From positions 62,001-126,000 of the forward strand of contig NZ_CAAHFG010000001.1 in the NCBI RefSeq assembly GCF_900890425.1: 64,000 bases of DNA, in the 5' to 3' direction. Positions 1 to 10,100 of the stretch are shown piece after piece. The notes under the pieces are model-generated. The model saw nothing but the letters and a program-made list of their open reading frames with translations, was not told the origin of the DNA and did no database searches. The position numbers were made by a program, and so were the translations under genes. Each line of letters opens with the position of its first letter. Position 1 is the stretch's first letter. The DNA is from Pontiella desulfatans. GTDB taxonomy: Bacteria > Verrucomicrobiota > Kiritimatiellia > Kiritimatiellales > Pontiellaceae.

Positions 1-141
1 CGCGCTGACCGGGTAGCCCGTCGCGCCGAGCTGGTCGCAATGGTAGCAAAAGTTGACGGGCGCGCCGCCGAGACGTTTCCCTTCAGGGAAAACATCCCAA
101 AGCAGTTCGCCGATCCCGGCAACAATGAATGGTTGGGTCAT
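1..141 (-). CDS. PfkB-family carbohydrate kinase, N-terminal part (cut by window edge)
   Basis: Only the first 47 codons are present and the frame stays open to base 1. The visible N-terminus reads as the first beta strand and glycine-rich sugar-binding loop of ribokinase/fructokinase-type kinases: VAGIGELLWDVFPEGKRLGG, followed by AP and NFCYHCDQLGA. PfkB proteins are cytoplasmic and phosphorylate a sugar, often a ketohexose such as fructose. It begins 11 bases after the symporter stop and so looks like the last visible gene of the sugar operon. The substrate cannot be told from this fragment. A ketose produced by the upstream reductase/dehydrogenase pair is a reasonable guess. Confidence 0.85.
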   Translation of the reverse strand, partial: MTQPFIVAGIGELLWDVFPEGKRLGGAPVNFCYHCDQLGATGYPVSA

Positions 142-152
142 GGAAGCGTCCT

Positions 153-1796
153 TCAGTGAAGCATGGAATAGAGCACGATCATGATGGCGAACAGGATCGC
201 CGCCATGACGCGCGGATCGGTGATGGTGCCTTCAAGTTTTCCGCGCAGGGCGTCGAGCGGCCGCGTCCAGCAGAGGCCTTCCACCTTTTCCGCCGCGGGG
301 GCCGGGGTCGCGAGGCTGACCACGAAATAGACGAGGCTCGAGAGAATGAACAGATACCAACCCACCTGCATGAACGGTATGCCCAGCTCCTTGGCGATCA
401 GTTGCTTTTCGCCGATCAGCGGAATGTCGATGGCGAGGTAGACCAGGCCGATGACGACGTTGAATACCATGGCCGCCAATGCGCCCTGGTTGTTGCCGCG
501 TTTCCAGAAGATGCCCCACAGGAAGATCGCGGTGATGCCCGGCGCAAACGCCATCGGAATCTTGTTGATGGCTTCGAAAATACTGCCGAACTTGCCGCCC
601 TGCGTCGACCAGAGCATCGCCAGCACCACCACGACGCCCGCGGTGATGCGGCCAATCGTGACCAGCTGACGGTCGGGGGTGCCGGGGCGAACGCGCTTGA
701 AAATATCCTCGGCCGCCATGGTGGCGGTGGAGTTGAGCGCCGCTTCGATGGTGCTCATCAGCGCGGCGAGCAGCCCGGCGGCCATCAGGCCGCGGATGCC
801 GACGGGCAGCAGCTCGGTCATCATGACCATCAGCGTGGAGTCGGGGTCGTCGCCGATCTTTTCCTTGAACAGCACATAGCCGATCGCGCCCGGCAACACC
901 ATCAGGAAGACCGGCAGGATTTTAAGGTATCCCGCGAAGATCGCACCGTCGCGCCCGTCCTTCTCGGTTTTGGCCGAAAGGATTTTCTGCACAATGGTCT
1001 GGTCGGTGCACCAATACCAGATGCCCAGCACCGGATAGCCGAAGAGGATCGAATACCAGGAAAACTCGTTGAGGTCGAACCGGCCCGGCGCACCCTCCGC
1101 GAGGATCGGTTGGATCATGCTGAGCTGGTCGGGCTTGCAGGCGGCCTTGAAAGCCGCCCAGCTGTCGATGCCTACCTCGGGCAGCGCCTGGATGCCGAAC
1201 CCGGTCAGCAACGCCGCGCCGCCCAGCAGCAGGACGGCCTGGATGGCGTCGGTGATCATGACGGCCTTGAGGCCGCCGAGGATGGTGTAGATGGCGGTGA
1301 TGACGGAGATGCCGATGATCGAAACGATATAGTTGATCCCGAAGAAGGCTTCCAGCACCTTGGCCCCCGCATAGAGGCTGATGCCGATGTGCACCAGCAA
1401 CGCCGACATAATGAAGATGCCGGCCAGGAAGCTCCGCGCAACCGATCCATAGCGCTTCTCGACATATTCCGGCAACGTGCTGATTTTGGAGCGGAAATAA
1501 AACGGCGCGAAAACCATGCCGAGCAGGATCAGGCAGAAGGCCGCCATCCATTCAAAGTTGCCCACCACCAGGCCGTGCTGGTAGCCGGACGATGCCAGCC
1601 CCACCAGATGGATGGTCGAAATGTTCGCGCAGAACAGGCCGGTTCCAATGATCGGCCACTTCAGCGAACGTCCGCCGAGGAAGAAATCTTCCGACGACGT
1701 GTCCTTCTTGAACCCCGCCAGAATCCCCACGGCCATGATGCCGACGAGGTAGACGATGATGATGATCGTGTCGATTGTTGAAATGCCCGAACCCAT
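153..1796 (-). CDS. Sodium:solute symporter (SSS/SLC5 family)
   Basis: This is a 547-residue polytopic membrane protein with about 13-14 hydrophobic segments. It has the N-terminal signature of SSS transporters (a first helix near residues 8-28, then a DFFLGGRSLKW stretch and a GTGLFCANIS segment near 50-62). The family couples Na+ entry to uptake of sugars, sialic acid and similar solutes across the inner membrane. Length is normal. The start is supported by an AGGGGGAAGAT ribosome site just upstream. It begins 9 bases after the dehydrogenase stop, so it is co-transcribed with the glycosidases. It most likely imports the monosaccharide or small oligosaccharide they release. Confidence 0.93.
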   Translation of the reverse strand: MGSGISTIDTIIIIVYLVGIMAVGILAGFKKDTSSEDFFLGGRSLKWPIIGTGLFCANISTIHLVGLASSGYQHGLVVGNFEWMAAFCLILLGMVFAPFYFRSKISTLPEYVEKRYGSVARSFLAGIFIMSALLVHIGISLYAGAKVLEAFFGINYIVSIIGISVITAIYTILGGLKAVMITDAIQAVLLLGGAALLTGFGIQALPEVGIDSWAAFKAACKPDQLSMIQPILAEGAPGRFDLNEFSWYSILFGYPVLGIWYWCTDQTIVQKILSAKTEKDGRDGAIFAGYLKILPVFLMVLPGAIGYVLFKEKIGDDPDSTLMVMMTELLPVGIRGLMAAGLLAALMSTIEAALNSTATMAAEDIFKRVRPGTPDRQLVTIGRITAGVVVVLAMLWSTQGGKFGSIFEAINKIPMAFAPGITAIFLWGIFWKRGNNQGALAAMVFNVVIGLVYLAIDIPLIGEKQLIAKELGIPFMQVGWYLFILSSLVYFVVSLATPAPAAEKVEGLCWTRPLDALRGKLEGTITDPRVMAAILFAIMIVLYSMLH

Positions 1797-1805
1797 ATCT
1801 TCCCC

Positions 1806-2828
1806 CTAATCCAAGTCGATGACCACTTTCAGTGTTGTGTCGCCTTCCTTCTCGATGTAGTGGTAGGCCTCGTTATACTGCTCGAACGAGAAGTGCCCGG
1901 TCACGAGCGGTTCCGTGACCATGGAGCCGTCGGCCATCCATTCAACCGCCTGCTCGTAATCATTCTGCCGATACATCAGCGTTCCGATCAGGCTCAGCTC
2001 GCGATCGCCGACGATCGACATGTCGACGCGCGGCTTTTCGCCATAGACGCCCACCACCACAATATTGCCGCCCTTCTGGATGTGTTGCACCGCAGTATCC
2101 AACGAGGCCTCGACGCCCGCGCACTCGAATGCCACATCGAAGCCGTCGTCGCCGAAGGCTTCCTGGGTCACGTCGGCAAAGTTTTCCTTCGTTACGTTGC
2201 AGGTGAAGTCGATCTTCGCTTCCTTCGCTTTGGCCAAACGGAAGTCGCTGATGTCGGTGATCATCACTTTTTTTGCACCGCGGCAACGGGCGGCCTGCGC
2301 CACCAGGTTGCCGATGGTGCCGGCACCGAACACGACCACATTCTTTCCTGCGAGCGCCGGGGCGCGGCTGGTCGAATGGGCCGCCACGGAAACGGGCTCG
2401 ATCAATGCCCCCTGCTCGAAGGTGAGCGAATCGGGGAAGGCGACGATGCGTTCTTCCGGCACAACGAACAGATCCTGCGCACAGCCCGGCGCCTGGAAGC
2501 CCCGTACCTTCAGTGCGTCGCAAATATGGTAGTCGCCGCGCTTGCACGGGTTGCAGACCCCGCACACCTGCTGCGGTGCGGCGGTGGCCTTCATGCCCGG
2601 CTTCACTTTCGTGACGCCCTCGCCGACGGCTTCGACCACGGCGGAAAACTCATGCCCCTGAACGACGGGGTAGGGGGTGAAGGGATGCAGGCCGTGCCAT
2701 ACATGGATGTCGGATCCGCACACGCCGATCTTTTTGACGCGCAGCAAAATCTCGCCGGGCCCTGCAACGGGCGCTTCGACTTCGTTGAATTCAATGCGAC
2801 CGGGTTCGGTCATGATGGCTTGTCTCAT
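1806..2828 (-). CDS. Zinc-dependent medium-chain alcohol (polyol-type) dehydrogenase
   Basis: A 340-residue MDR-superfamily oxidoreductase. The catalytic zinc region (IGVCGSD, then GHEFSAVVEAVGEGV) lies at about residues 30-75, a structural-zinc cysteine cluster (CGVCNPCKRGDYHIC) at about 90-110, and a Rossmann motif VVVFGAGTIGNL near 160-175. This is the sorbitol/threonine dehydrogenase type, normally oxidising a secondary alcohol of a polyol with NAD+. The open frame extends upstream to 3032. The ATG at 2828 is preferred because GAGGTGAG sits just before it and the longer version would overlap the cupin gene. Its place after an aldo/keto reductase and near a PfkB kinase suggests an alditol or related sugar substrate (inferred). 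Confidence 0.92.
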   Translation of the reverse strand: MRQAIMTEPGRIEFNEVEAPVAGPGEILLRVKKIGVCGSDIHVWHGLHPFTPYPVVQGHEFSAVVEAVGEGVTKVKPGMKATAAPQQVCGVCNPCKRGDYHICDALKVRGFQAPGCAQDLFVVPEERIVAFPDSLTFEQGALIEPVSVAAHSTSRAPALAGKNVVVFGAGTIGNLVAQAARCRGAKKVMITDISDFRLAKAKEAKIDFTCNVTKENFADVTQEAFGDDGFDVAFECAGVEASLDTAVQHIQKGGNIVVVGVYGEKPRVDMSIVGDRELSLIGTLMYRQNDYEQAVEWMADGSMVTEPLVTGHFSFEQYNEAYHYIEKEGDTTLKVVIDLD

Positions 2829-2853
2829 CGTCTCACCTCTACTTCTTTTCTCT

Positions 2854-3429
2854 CTACTCTTCTGCCGGGGTGTATATAAACTGCAAATCCTGATCCATAC
2901 CCTGCGGATCCGTTGAACGCTCGAACAGAAGCAGATCCTCCGTTCCAATAACGCAATGCTCAACCTGGGGTTTAAAACGAAACGAGTCCCCGGGCTGAAG
3001 GACATGAACTGCGAGCATTGGTTCGCCGCCATTCCTCCATAGCAAGATTCCGGCGCCCTCCTTCACCTCTACAAGCTCATCTTTTTCCGCATGTTTCTCC
3101 AGAGCAAGAAATCCGCCCTGCCGGACAACAAGATACTTTTCCACATCGGGGTGCTGATAACGGGTAACCACCACTCCTCCCCACGAGGTCTGGATCACTT
3201 GTTTTTCTATTGCCCCCTGAGCGATCCGTCCGCTCAGTCGCTCAAATTCGCTGGAGGTGGCGCCGCGCCCCTCGGGATAATGCTTTCGCCAGATGTTGCA
3301 GATTCCCCGGCATACCTCGTTAAAAGAAGCCTGCGAATCAATGGCAGGAAGTCGGCGCATATCATCAATGAACCCATGGGCACCCAAGGTGCCGACAAGC
3401 GGGGTTGAATTAAGATCAAAATAATCCAT
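2854..3429 (-). CDS. Cupin-fold protein, sugar-operon associated
   Basis: A 191-residue cytoplasmic protein with no signal peptide. The C-terminal half (about residues 95-170) reads as a single cupin barrel: a KYLVVRQGGFLALEKHAEKD stretch with the H/E metal-ligand region, then PGDSFRFKPQVEHCV as the second cupin motif. The N-terminal 90 residues are not recognised. In sugar operons such cupins can be isomerases, mutarotases or regulators. The typical D-lyxose isomerase signature is absent, so I give no specific function. It lies between the reductase (57-base gap) and the dehydrogenase (25-base gap) in the same operon. Confidence 0.75.
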   Translation of the reverse strand: MDYFDLNSTPLVGTLGAHGFIDDMRRLPAIDSQASFNEVCRGICNIWRKHYPEGRGATSSEFERLSGRIAQGAIEKQVIQTSWGGVVVTRYQHPDVEKYLVVRQGGFLALEKHAEKDELVEVKEGAGILLWRNGGEPMLAVHVLQPGDSFRFKPQVEHCVIGTEDLLLFERSTDPQGMDQDLQFIYTPAEE

Positions 3430-3486
3430 ATAGTATCTTTCAGAACAACTTGAACGATGGTTCCGGAGTGGCCATCTCGTTCCGGT

Positions 3487-4629
3487 TCATCCTTTGAACG
3501 TGGTTTCCTGTTGAACCTTGTTGTGCGCTTCCCACGAAGCCTTGAACTTGGCGTAGCCTTCGCGGGTTTCGAACACCTGGCTGTCGTCCCAAAGGATGCG
3601 CCAGTCGCCGTCGGCTTCCGGCCAGAGGAAAACCTGGCCCCAGATCAGGCGGTTGTTGGCGTCGATTCCGCAGAGGCGTTGGAGCTGTTCCGGCGAGAGC
3701 AGGTCTTCGGTGGCAACGCTGAGGTTGTCGCGAATCCAGTCGGAGCGCGTCGCCATGGCCACGAATCCGCCGGACTTGTTTTCGCGCTGCGCGGCCCAGG
3801 CCAGCGCCACCTTGGCAGGGGAAGCGCCCAGCTCGGCGGCAATCGCCTGAACGGTCGGATCCAGCATATCCGCGCGGTGCTCCTTGAAGGTGTCGCGCCC
3901 CGGACGGTTGGGGGAGCCGAGCGACATGTAGCCGTTGCAGACGACGCCTTCGGATTCAAAATAGCGGCGCAGCTCGGTCTGCTGCATCAGCGGGTGCATT
4001 TCCATCTGGTTGCAGACGGGGCGCTCTTCTTCGACCACATCGCGCAGCAGGAGCTTCATGGTGGCTTCGGTATGGTTCGAGGTGCCGATGTCGACGACCT
4101 TGCCCGCTTTCTTCAGCTTAACAATCTCGCCCCAGGTTTCCATGAACGCTTCGTGGATGTAGGGGACGGCATCGGGGTTGCGGTGCTCGCCCGCGCAACC
4201 CGGCGTGTGGACGTTCGGCCATGGCCAGTGGTTCAAATACAGGTCGATCTGGTCGACGCCGAGCGCCTTGAGCGTGGCTTCGCAAGCCGGAGCCACGTCC
4301 CTCGGATTCATGTGGCCGTTCCATAGCTTGCCCGTGATGAATAGATCGTCGGCGGCGGCAATGTGGCCGGCCTTGATCGATCGGCGGATCGCCTCGCCGA
4401 CCACCTCTTCGTTTTCGTAGGCGCGCGCCGTGTCGATGTGGCGCCAGCCCAGACGGATCGCTTCCGCGGTGGCCTCTTCCATATAGTTCTGCGCCCAATC
4501 CGAGTGGAAGGTTCCGTAGGCCGCCACCGGCATCATGCGGTCGCTCGCCAGTTTTACCTGATGCACCGCCGCCGGATCGATCGGCTGGATGCTTTGATCA
4601 AAACAAACCTGTTCGATTTTCTGAGGCAT
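3487..4629 (-). CDS. Aldo/keto reductase
   Basis: A 380-residue NAD(P)H-dependent AKR-superfamily (beta/alpha)8 barrel. The catalytic tetrad is visible: Asp66 and Tyr71 in HIDTARAYENE, Lys101 in FITGKLWNG and His134 in YLNHWPWPN. The family reduces aldehydes and aldoses to alcohols, or runs in reverse as a sugar dehydrogenase. It is longer than the usual 280-330 residues, with an N-terminal extension of about 25 residues and a long C-terminal tail rich in W and D. An AAGGA site precedes the ATG by 8 bases. It follows the GH95 gene by 18 bases. Reduction or oxidation of the released monosaccharide is the likely role; the direction is not decidable from sequence. Confidence 0.93.
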   Translation of the reverse strand: MPQKIEQVCFDQSIQPIDPAAVHQVKLASDRMMPVAAYGTFHSDWAQNYMEEATAEAIRLGWRHIDTARAYENEEVVGEAIRRSIKAGHIAAADDLFITGKLWNGHMNPRDVAPACEATLKALGVDQIDLYLNHWPWPNVHTPGCAGEHRNPDAVPYIHEAFMETWGEIVKLKKAGKVVDIGTSNHTEATMKLLLRDVVEEERPVCNQMEMHPLMQQTELRRYFESEGVVCNGYMSLGSPNRPGRDTFKEHRADMLDPTVQAIAAELGASPAKVALAWAAQRENKSGGFVAMATRSDWIRDNLSVATEDLLSPEQLQRLCGIDANNRLIWGQVFLWPEADGDWRILWDDSQVFETREGYAKFKASWEAHNKVQQETTFKG

Positions 4630-4647
4630 ATTGGATGTCCTTAATGA

Positions 4648-7107
4648 TTAAAGTTTTATTTCGAAGGTGACGGACTGGTTGGCGGGGAGGGTGACTTTGC
4701 GGGAATTCCTTCCTTCGCCTTTTTTGACAGAAGCCTTGCCGGAAACAACGTTGACGTCGTTGATCTCGGACGGGAGCGCGAGCTCGATCGGCTGCTTCTT
4801 GCCGGAGACCATTTCGACCGTGACCTTTTCCGGCGACCACTGCAGGCGCTTGAGTTCGATCTGGCCGCGGCAGAGGATGCCTTCGATCGCACCTTCCGGC
4901 CATTCCTTCGGCAGGGCGGGCAGCAGTTTGATTTTGCCCGGTTCGGAGGCCATCAGCATTTTGATGATGACGGCGGGTTGTCCGCCGCTGATGTCCATGT
5001 TCAGCAGTGCCTTCGCGTTGTGCATGCTGGCCATGTTGCCCAGCCAGAAGCGGTTCACCAGGTGGGTGAGGCACTCGTAGGCGAGTTCGCTGTTTTCCAG
5101 GCTGGTGGCCACCTGCCCGAGCTGCACGAGTCCGAACGACATGAATCCGCGCTTGTTGTCGCGCCAATGTTTGTCGAGCTTGTATTCGATGCTCTTCCGA
5201 AACGCATCCTGCAGATCCGGACGGTCGGCGATCTCCTGCGGCATGCCGTCGTAGAGCGCGTAGAGCTGCGACGAGTGGCGGTGCTTGTCGTTGTTTTCGA
5301 GTTTCGGAGTGAGCCATTCCTTGAGCTGGCCGTCTTCCGCCACCAGGTAGTCGGGCATCTTCTTCAGCATGTCCTGCCAGAGCGGAATCTTATCCGCGTT
5401 GACGTTCAGCTCTTCGCTGACCGCGATCAGGTTGCCCAGCAGCTCCTTGGCGGCGGCGACATCCATCGTGGCGTTGAAGGAGCCCTGCGAGTCGGAATTG
5501 GCCGGGGTGTTTTCCGGCGATTGGGTCGGGTTGAAGACCAGTATGCCGGCATCGTTCTCGTAGAGGTAGTCTTCGAAGAAGAGCGCCGATTTTTCCATGA
5601 AGGGCAGGGCATGTTCGACGAGGAATTCCCGGTCTCCGGTGTAGAGGTAGTAGTCGTAGAAAAAGTGCGAGGCCCAGGCGGCGCCCGCCACCCAGAAGCC
5701 GCCTGCGAATGTCCCGGCGATCGCATTGTTGTATCCGGTGGTGGTCGAGCGCGAAGGCAGGATGATGCCGCGCGCGCCGAAGATGTGCTTGGCGTTGATT
5801 TCGAGATAGGGGATCAGCGACTCGATGTAGGAGGTGTAGGAGAGCATCAGCTCCGGCATGTTGCCCATCAGCATGCTGGCGATGGCGGAAGGCACGTTGC
5901 CGTTATGCGTGTAGTCGCTCGCCCAGTCGGGCACATAGGTTCCGGCCCAGAGGCCCTGCAGGTTCGGCGGCAGTTCTCCGGTGCTGGAGAGAACGTTGTA
6001 GCGCGCGGCGTCGAACTCCTTTTCGATCAGCGTGCGGTTGAGCTTTTCGAAGCTGGTCTTTTCCAGCAGCTCTTCCGTCGTAAGGTGATGCTCGTCGCCG
6101 CCGAGATCGAGCTTCATGCGCGAGAAGATGTTGTTGTGGAGCGGGGCGTGCCGGGCGAGCAGGGCGTCGTAGTCCGCCGGGAGGGCGGCGAGCTGTTCCA
6201 TGAAATCGCCGATCACGGATTGGGCCGGATCGTAGACCATCTCGACATCGATCAGCACCAGCACCTGATCCGCACCGTTGACGACCAGCTCGTTGCCTTC
6301 GGTGGACACGCTTCCGCCGGTGGCAATGACCTGGGCAATGCCTTCCATGGCGTGGATGCTGCCGGGGTAGGCGCGTGCAAAGTTCTGGCGAACCGTCAGT
6401 GCCGGGCCGGTGGCGGCAAAGGTGGTGTTTGTGACGTAGTATTCATACATTCTGTCGGAGCGCGGTTTCTGGGGCGTGCGACCGCCGCCGATCAATTCGG
6501 GGTGCGGATCGCGAACCTGCATTTTCAGGCGGCAGCCGACGGAACCCTTTTCGGTGCCGACGATCTGCATGACGGCCACGCCGTCGGCGCGCGAGACAAA
6601 CGAGCGGCGCTCATAGGTGCCTTGATCGTCCGACCACTGGATGGTGGCTTGCCCCGTCTGGAAATCGACGCTGCGCATCGTGTTCTTCGCTTCGCCCTTG
6701 GCGTCCATGTTTATTTTCAGGTCGAACGCCGGGACAAAGTGGTCGTGGTAGAGGAAGCCCTCCTGGCCGGAAAGATCGAGCGCCAGCTCGGTCGCCTGCT
6801 TGTAGAGGCCGCGGTCGATCAGGTTGCGGATCTCGAAGAGGCGGTTCCCGTTGTCGGGCGGCATGTGGGGTTTGTCCAGCGGAATGAACAACCGCTCGTG
6901 CGTCAGGATGGCGGTTTCTGCGAGCGGGTTGCCGAAGACGTTGAGGCCGAGGGTGCCGTTGCCGGAGAGCAGGCCCTGTTCCCACGTCTCGCCCGGCGTG
7001 GAGCTGATGAAGCCGCGCTCGGGCACAGGCAACGGCTGGGTGATGGCGGATGCCGCGGCGGCGAACGCAAGCATGGCGGATGCGACTGCAATTTTTTTGA
7101 GATTCAT
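4648..7107 (-). CDS. Glycoside hydrolase family 95 (alpha-L-fucosidase type), secreted
   Basis: An 819-residue protein with a cleavable signal peptide ending near AAAASA (about residue 20). It has the GH95 layout: an N-terminal beta domain, then an (alpha/alpha)6 catalytic barrel. Candidate active-site residues line up with the inverting fucosidase mechanism: an Asn-x-Asn pair at 402/404 (in YTHNGN), a likely general acid Glu532 (NPTQSPENTP) and Asp705 (NMDISGGQ). Known GH95 enzymes remove alpha-1,2-L-fucose, some alpha-L-galactose. The ATG at 7107 is chosen because an AGGAA site precedes it and the signal peptide then starts with MNLKK; an ATG at 7131 would overlap the upstream stop. It acts outside the cytoplasm, as part of the glycan-degrading operon. 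Confidence 0.9.
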   Translation of the reverse strand: MNLKKIAVASAMLAFAAAASAITQPLPVPERGFISSTPGETWEQGLLSGNGTLGLNVFGNPLAETAILTHERLFIPLDKPHMPPDNGNRLFEIRNLIDRGLYKQATELALDLSGQEGFLYHDHFVPAFDLKINMDAKGEAKNTMRSVDFQTGQATIQWSDDQGTYERRSFVSRADGVAVMQIVGTEKGSVGCRLKMQVRDPHPELIGGGRTPQKPRSDRMYEYYVTNTTFAATGPALTVRQNFARAYPGSIHAMEGIAQVIATGGSVSTEGNELVVNGADQVLVLIDVEMVYDPAQSVIGDFMEQLAALPADYDALLARHAPLHNNIFSRMKLDLGGDEHHLTTEELLEKTSFEKLNRTLIEKEFDAARYNVLSSTGELPPNLQGLWAGTYVPDWASDYTHNGNVPSAIASMLMGNMPELMLSYTSYIESLIPYLEINAKHIFGARGIILPSRSTTTGYNNAIAGTFAGGFWVAGAAWASHFFYDYYLYTGDREFLVEHALPFMEKSALFFEDYLYENDAGILVFNPTQSPENTPANSDSQGSFNATMDVAAAKELLGNLIAVSEELNVNADKIPLWQDMLKKMPDYLVAEDGQLKEWLTPKLENNDKHRHSSQLYALYDGMPQEIADRPDLQDAFRKSIEYKLDKHWRDNKRGFMSFGLVQLGQVATSLENSELAYECLTHLVNRFWLGNMASMHNAKALLNMDISGGQPAVIIKMLMASEPGKIKLLPALPKEWPEGAIEGILCRGQIELKRLQWSPEKVTVEMVSGKKQPIELALPSEINDVNVVSGKASVKKGEGRNSRKVTLPANQSVTFEIKL

Positions 7108-7127
7108 GATTGTTCCTGTTCTGTGCA

Positions 7128-10100
7128 TCACTTCAGCGAGCCCCAGGTTTTTTCCATGAGGGTGTAGAGGGCGGGATCGTGGATTTTAAGTTCCGCCGCG
7201 ACAAAGGGGTAGAAATCGTTGCGGTAGAGATAGGCCTCGGTGCCTTCCGCGAAATATTCCTTGTGGTTGGTCGCGCCGTAGTGGCGCACCGTCCGCCCAT
7301 TGAACAGCAACGCCTTGTCGTAAAGGTTCGCCGCCATGGCGGCGTCGTAGGTTTCGATGACGTCCGGATTGTCGAAGCCGCCGTCAAGAACGTTGTTGTG
7401 GTAGGCGTGTGCCAGCTCGTGGAGGATGACGGCGGGCTGCTTGATCATATAGCTCCGCGAAAGCAGCGCTTCCGCCCGGGGAATGTGCACCTTGTTGGCA
7501 AGGCGCGGATCGTAGCCCTTCGATTCCAGCCACGCGACGCTGGGGTGGTATTGCATGGCGCCCAGCTCGTGGCTGGACTCGATCCAGATTTCGAGCTGCC
7601 GCATTTTTGCCCGTTGTTCCGGCGGCAGCAGGATCGAAATGCGCTGGAGATGGTTGGCCAGCATTTCCAACGCTTCCGTTCCTTCGTTGGTGTCCAGCAG
7701 TTTCGGTTCGACATAGACCTTCCAGCCCTCGATGTTCCGGATAACGGGGTCGAAGCGGTCGGCGGTCGGCGGCGACGCGGTGACGACTTCGCGTGGAAGC
7801 ACGATCCGCTGCTTCACCATCGGAACCGGGTTGGCCGTAACCCAGGCGCCGGGGGCGAAATCGACGTTCTCTGGGTCGAAGGCCAGCACCACCAGCTCAA
7901 GCGGCTGTCCGATCATTTCCCGGGTGATCGGAATGTAGTAGGTGTTGTGGCTGTCGAAGCTGCGCGGCGGATATTCCCATGCGTTGACCGGGTAGGACGG
8001 CGCGCGGTTGGGGGCGCCGGCGTAGGCGTCGCCGACGCGCAGCGCGGCATACGCGCCTTCATGGCCATGCTGGCCTTCCAGTGCAACGCAGAAATAGCTG
8101 CCCTCCACAAACTCATCCAACGTGAACTTCAGGCTGAATGCTTTTTGGGGCGGGCGGTTGGCAAAGGTGTCGTAGAGGTAGGAGATGCGCCAGCCGTTGC
8201 TGGCGAGGAGCGTCTTCTTCGCGTAGCCTTCGATCTCGACCACTTCGTCCGGAACAAAGTCGGTGCGGAAATAGCGGATCTTTTCGCCGGGGGCCATCTT
8301 GAAGCTGATTTCGTTGCCGTTGACGACCATCGGGACGGCGTGCCAGCTTTTCAGGTTGGCCGATACTTCGGCCGTGAAGGTTTCTTTCGTGCGCAGGAGA
8401 TCCGGCAGGATGAAGAGCAGCTGGTCGATGTCGATGGCCGCGCCGAAATCGAGGCGGATGTTCCGTTTCGTCTTCAAGCGGAAGGTGCGGCTGAAGTTGT
8501 AGGCGGTGGCCAGGTCGTTGTCGAACAGGTAGGCGGGGTCGATGCCGCGCTCGTGCACCATGCGCTGGTCAACAAACGCATCGCGCGCCGCCTGCACCTG
8601 CGGAATCGCGGTCGGGCCGGCGCGGCGCAGCGAGCGGAATTCGAGCGGGTCGTTGTCGGTCGAGTAGATCGTGGCCTCATACAGCGCCTCGGCGTCCGGC
8701 GGCATTTCGCAGGGTTGCAGATCGCCGACCTTGTAGTGCCAGGGGCCGTTGATCTTTGTTCCGGGGAACGAGACGTCGACGCGCTTGCCTTCCGGGAGCG
8801 TGACCGTTGCCTTCGTGCCGGGATAACCCAACGCATCGACGAGGATGTCTTTGCCTTCGGTGTCGCGCACAACCTCGTAGTCGGTGCCTTTCAGAACCAC
8901 CTCGTTGATCGGTTCCGTGGTGGCGAGCAACAGGCAACTGCGGAATGGCATGACGGTGATAGCGGCGCTTTCGCCGGCGTTCTTTTGGGCCAGGAACTTT
9001 TCGGTGGGGTGGAACTGGTGGAGGGCCACGGAGCCTTGGGCCTTGAGGCCGATGGATTCGTCCAGCCGGATCGAATAGGTGACCGGTTTCCAGGTGAGGT
9101 TGCGCAGGGTGATGAAGCGGCGGGTGCCGTCGCCGCGCGCCACGGCGTTGGGGCCGTATTGCTCCTCGGGAAGCACGATGCCCTTCACGAGAATGTCGCG
9201 GTAGCGGCGGTGGAGGTTGTAGATCCGTGCCAGCTTGGGGAATTCGTCGTCGCGCAGGAACCACGGGTTGGCATAGATTTCCGGCGCCAGGATCAACCCG
9301 CGGTTGAACGCCTGCAGGATCAGGTCGTCGTCCCAGAAATCGACGCAGGAGGAGATGCAGACGCCGTGGTCTTCGGTCAGGCGCTTCAGGTCGGGCACCA
9401 GCCCGCGCGAGAGGGCCTGGACGCGGTTGTGGGTGCCCGTCTTTTTCCAATTGGCCATGTGGACGTCGATGTAGGTTTCCGCTCCTCCCCATAGGAAGGT
9501 GGTTGCGTGGGGCAGGGCATCGCCGAGGTTGAGGCGATGGTTCAGCAGGATCAGGTCGGGGCTGTAGGTGCGGCATTCGGTCATCAGGCGCGCCAGGGCA
9601 TCCTGTTTGTTGGTGCGCAGCTGGGTGCAGACCGCATCCATCTTGAAGAGTTGGAATTCATAGTCGCGGCACAGCCCGACCAGCTGGTCGATCCGCTCCT
9701 GTTCCTCTTCCCGTGTGTCGCCGAAGCCATCCGGCCCCAGCCAGACGCCTAGGCGGCAGCCGAACGATTTCGCCTTTTCATAGATCGGGCCGAAGCCGTT
9801 GGGGAACTGCTTCTTGAACTTGGTGGATTCCGTGCTGCCGTAGTAGCGCGGGCCGTCGATCGCCCCCGCATCGAACGCATAGATGTCGAGCTTCATGCCG
9901 TATTCATCGTGCAGCCATTCGAAAAAGCCGAGGTTGATCAGCGTTTGCTTCTCGTTGCTGCCTTCGTTGGTGTTGTTGATCCACGAAAAATATTGCGACA
10001 ACGACGGCGTGTTTTCATCCGCCCCGGGGAAGACGGGTTTTAACGGAGCTGCCGCGAAGGCCGACGGATGTTGCAGGGCGCCCAGAAAGACGGCGAATCC

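Noticed and set aside
129-1781. Long open frame antisense to the symporter gene (about 550 codons)
   Set aside because: It mirrors the real gene; composition is dominated by Arg, His, Asp and Gln without family motifs. Similar antisense frames at 4978-7167, 7110-9494, 26685-28712, 38384-39709, 47944-49764 and 57222-58613 are rejected for the same reason.
2829-3032. Longer start for the zinc dehydrogenase
   Set aside because: It would overlap the cupin gene by about 180 bases and add residues foreign to MDR enzymes.
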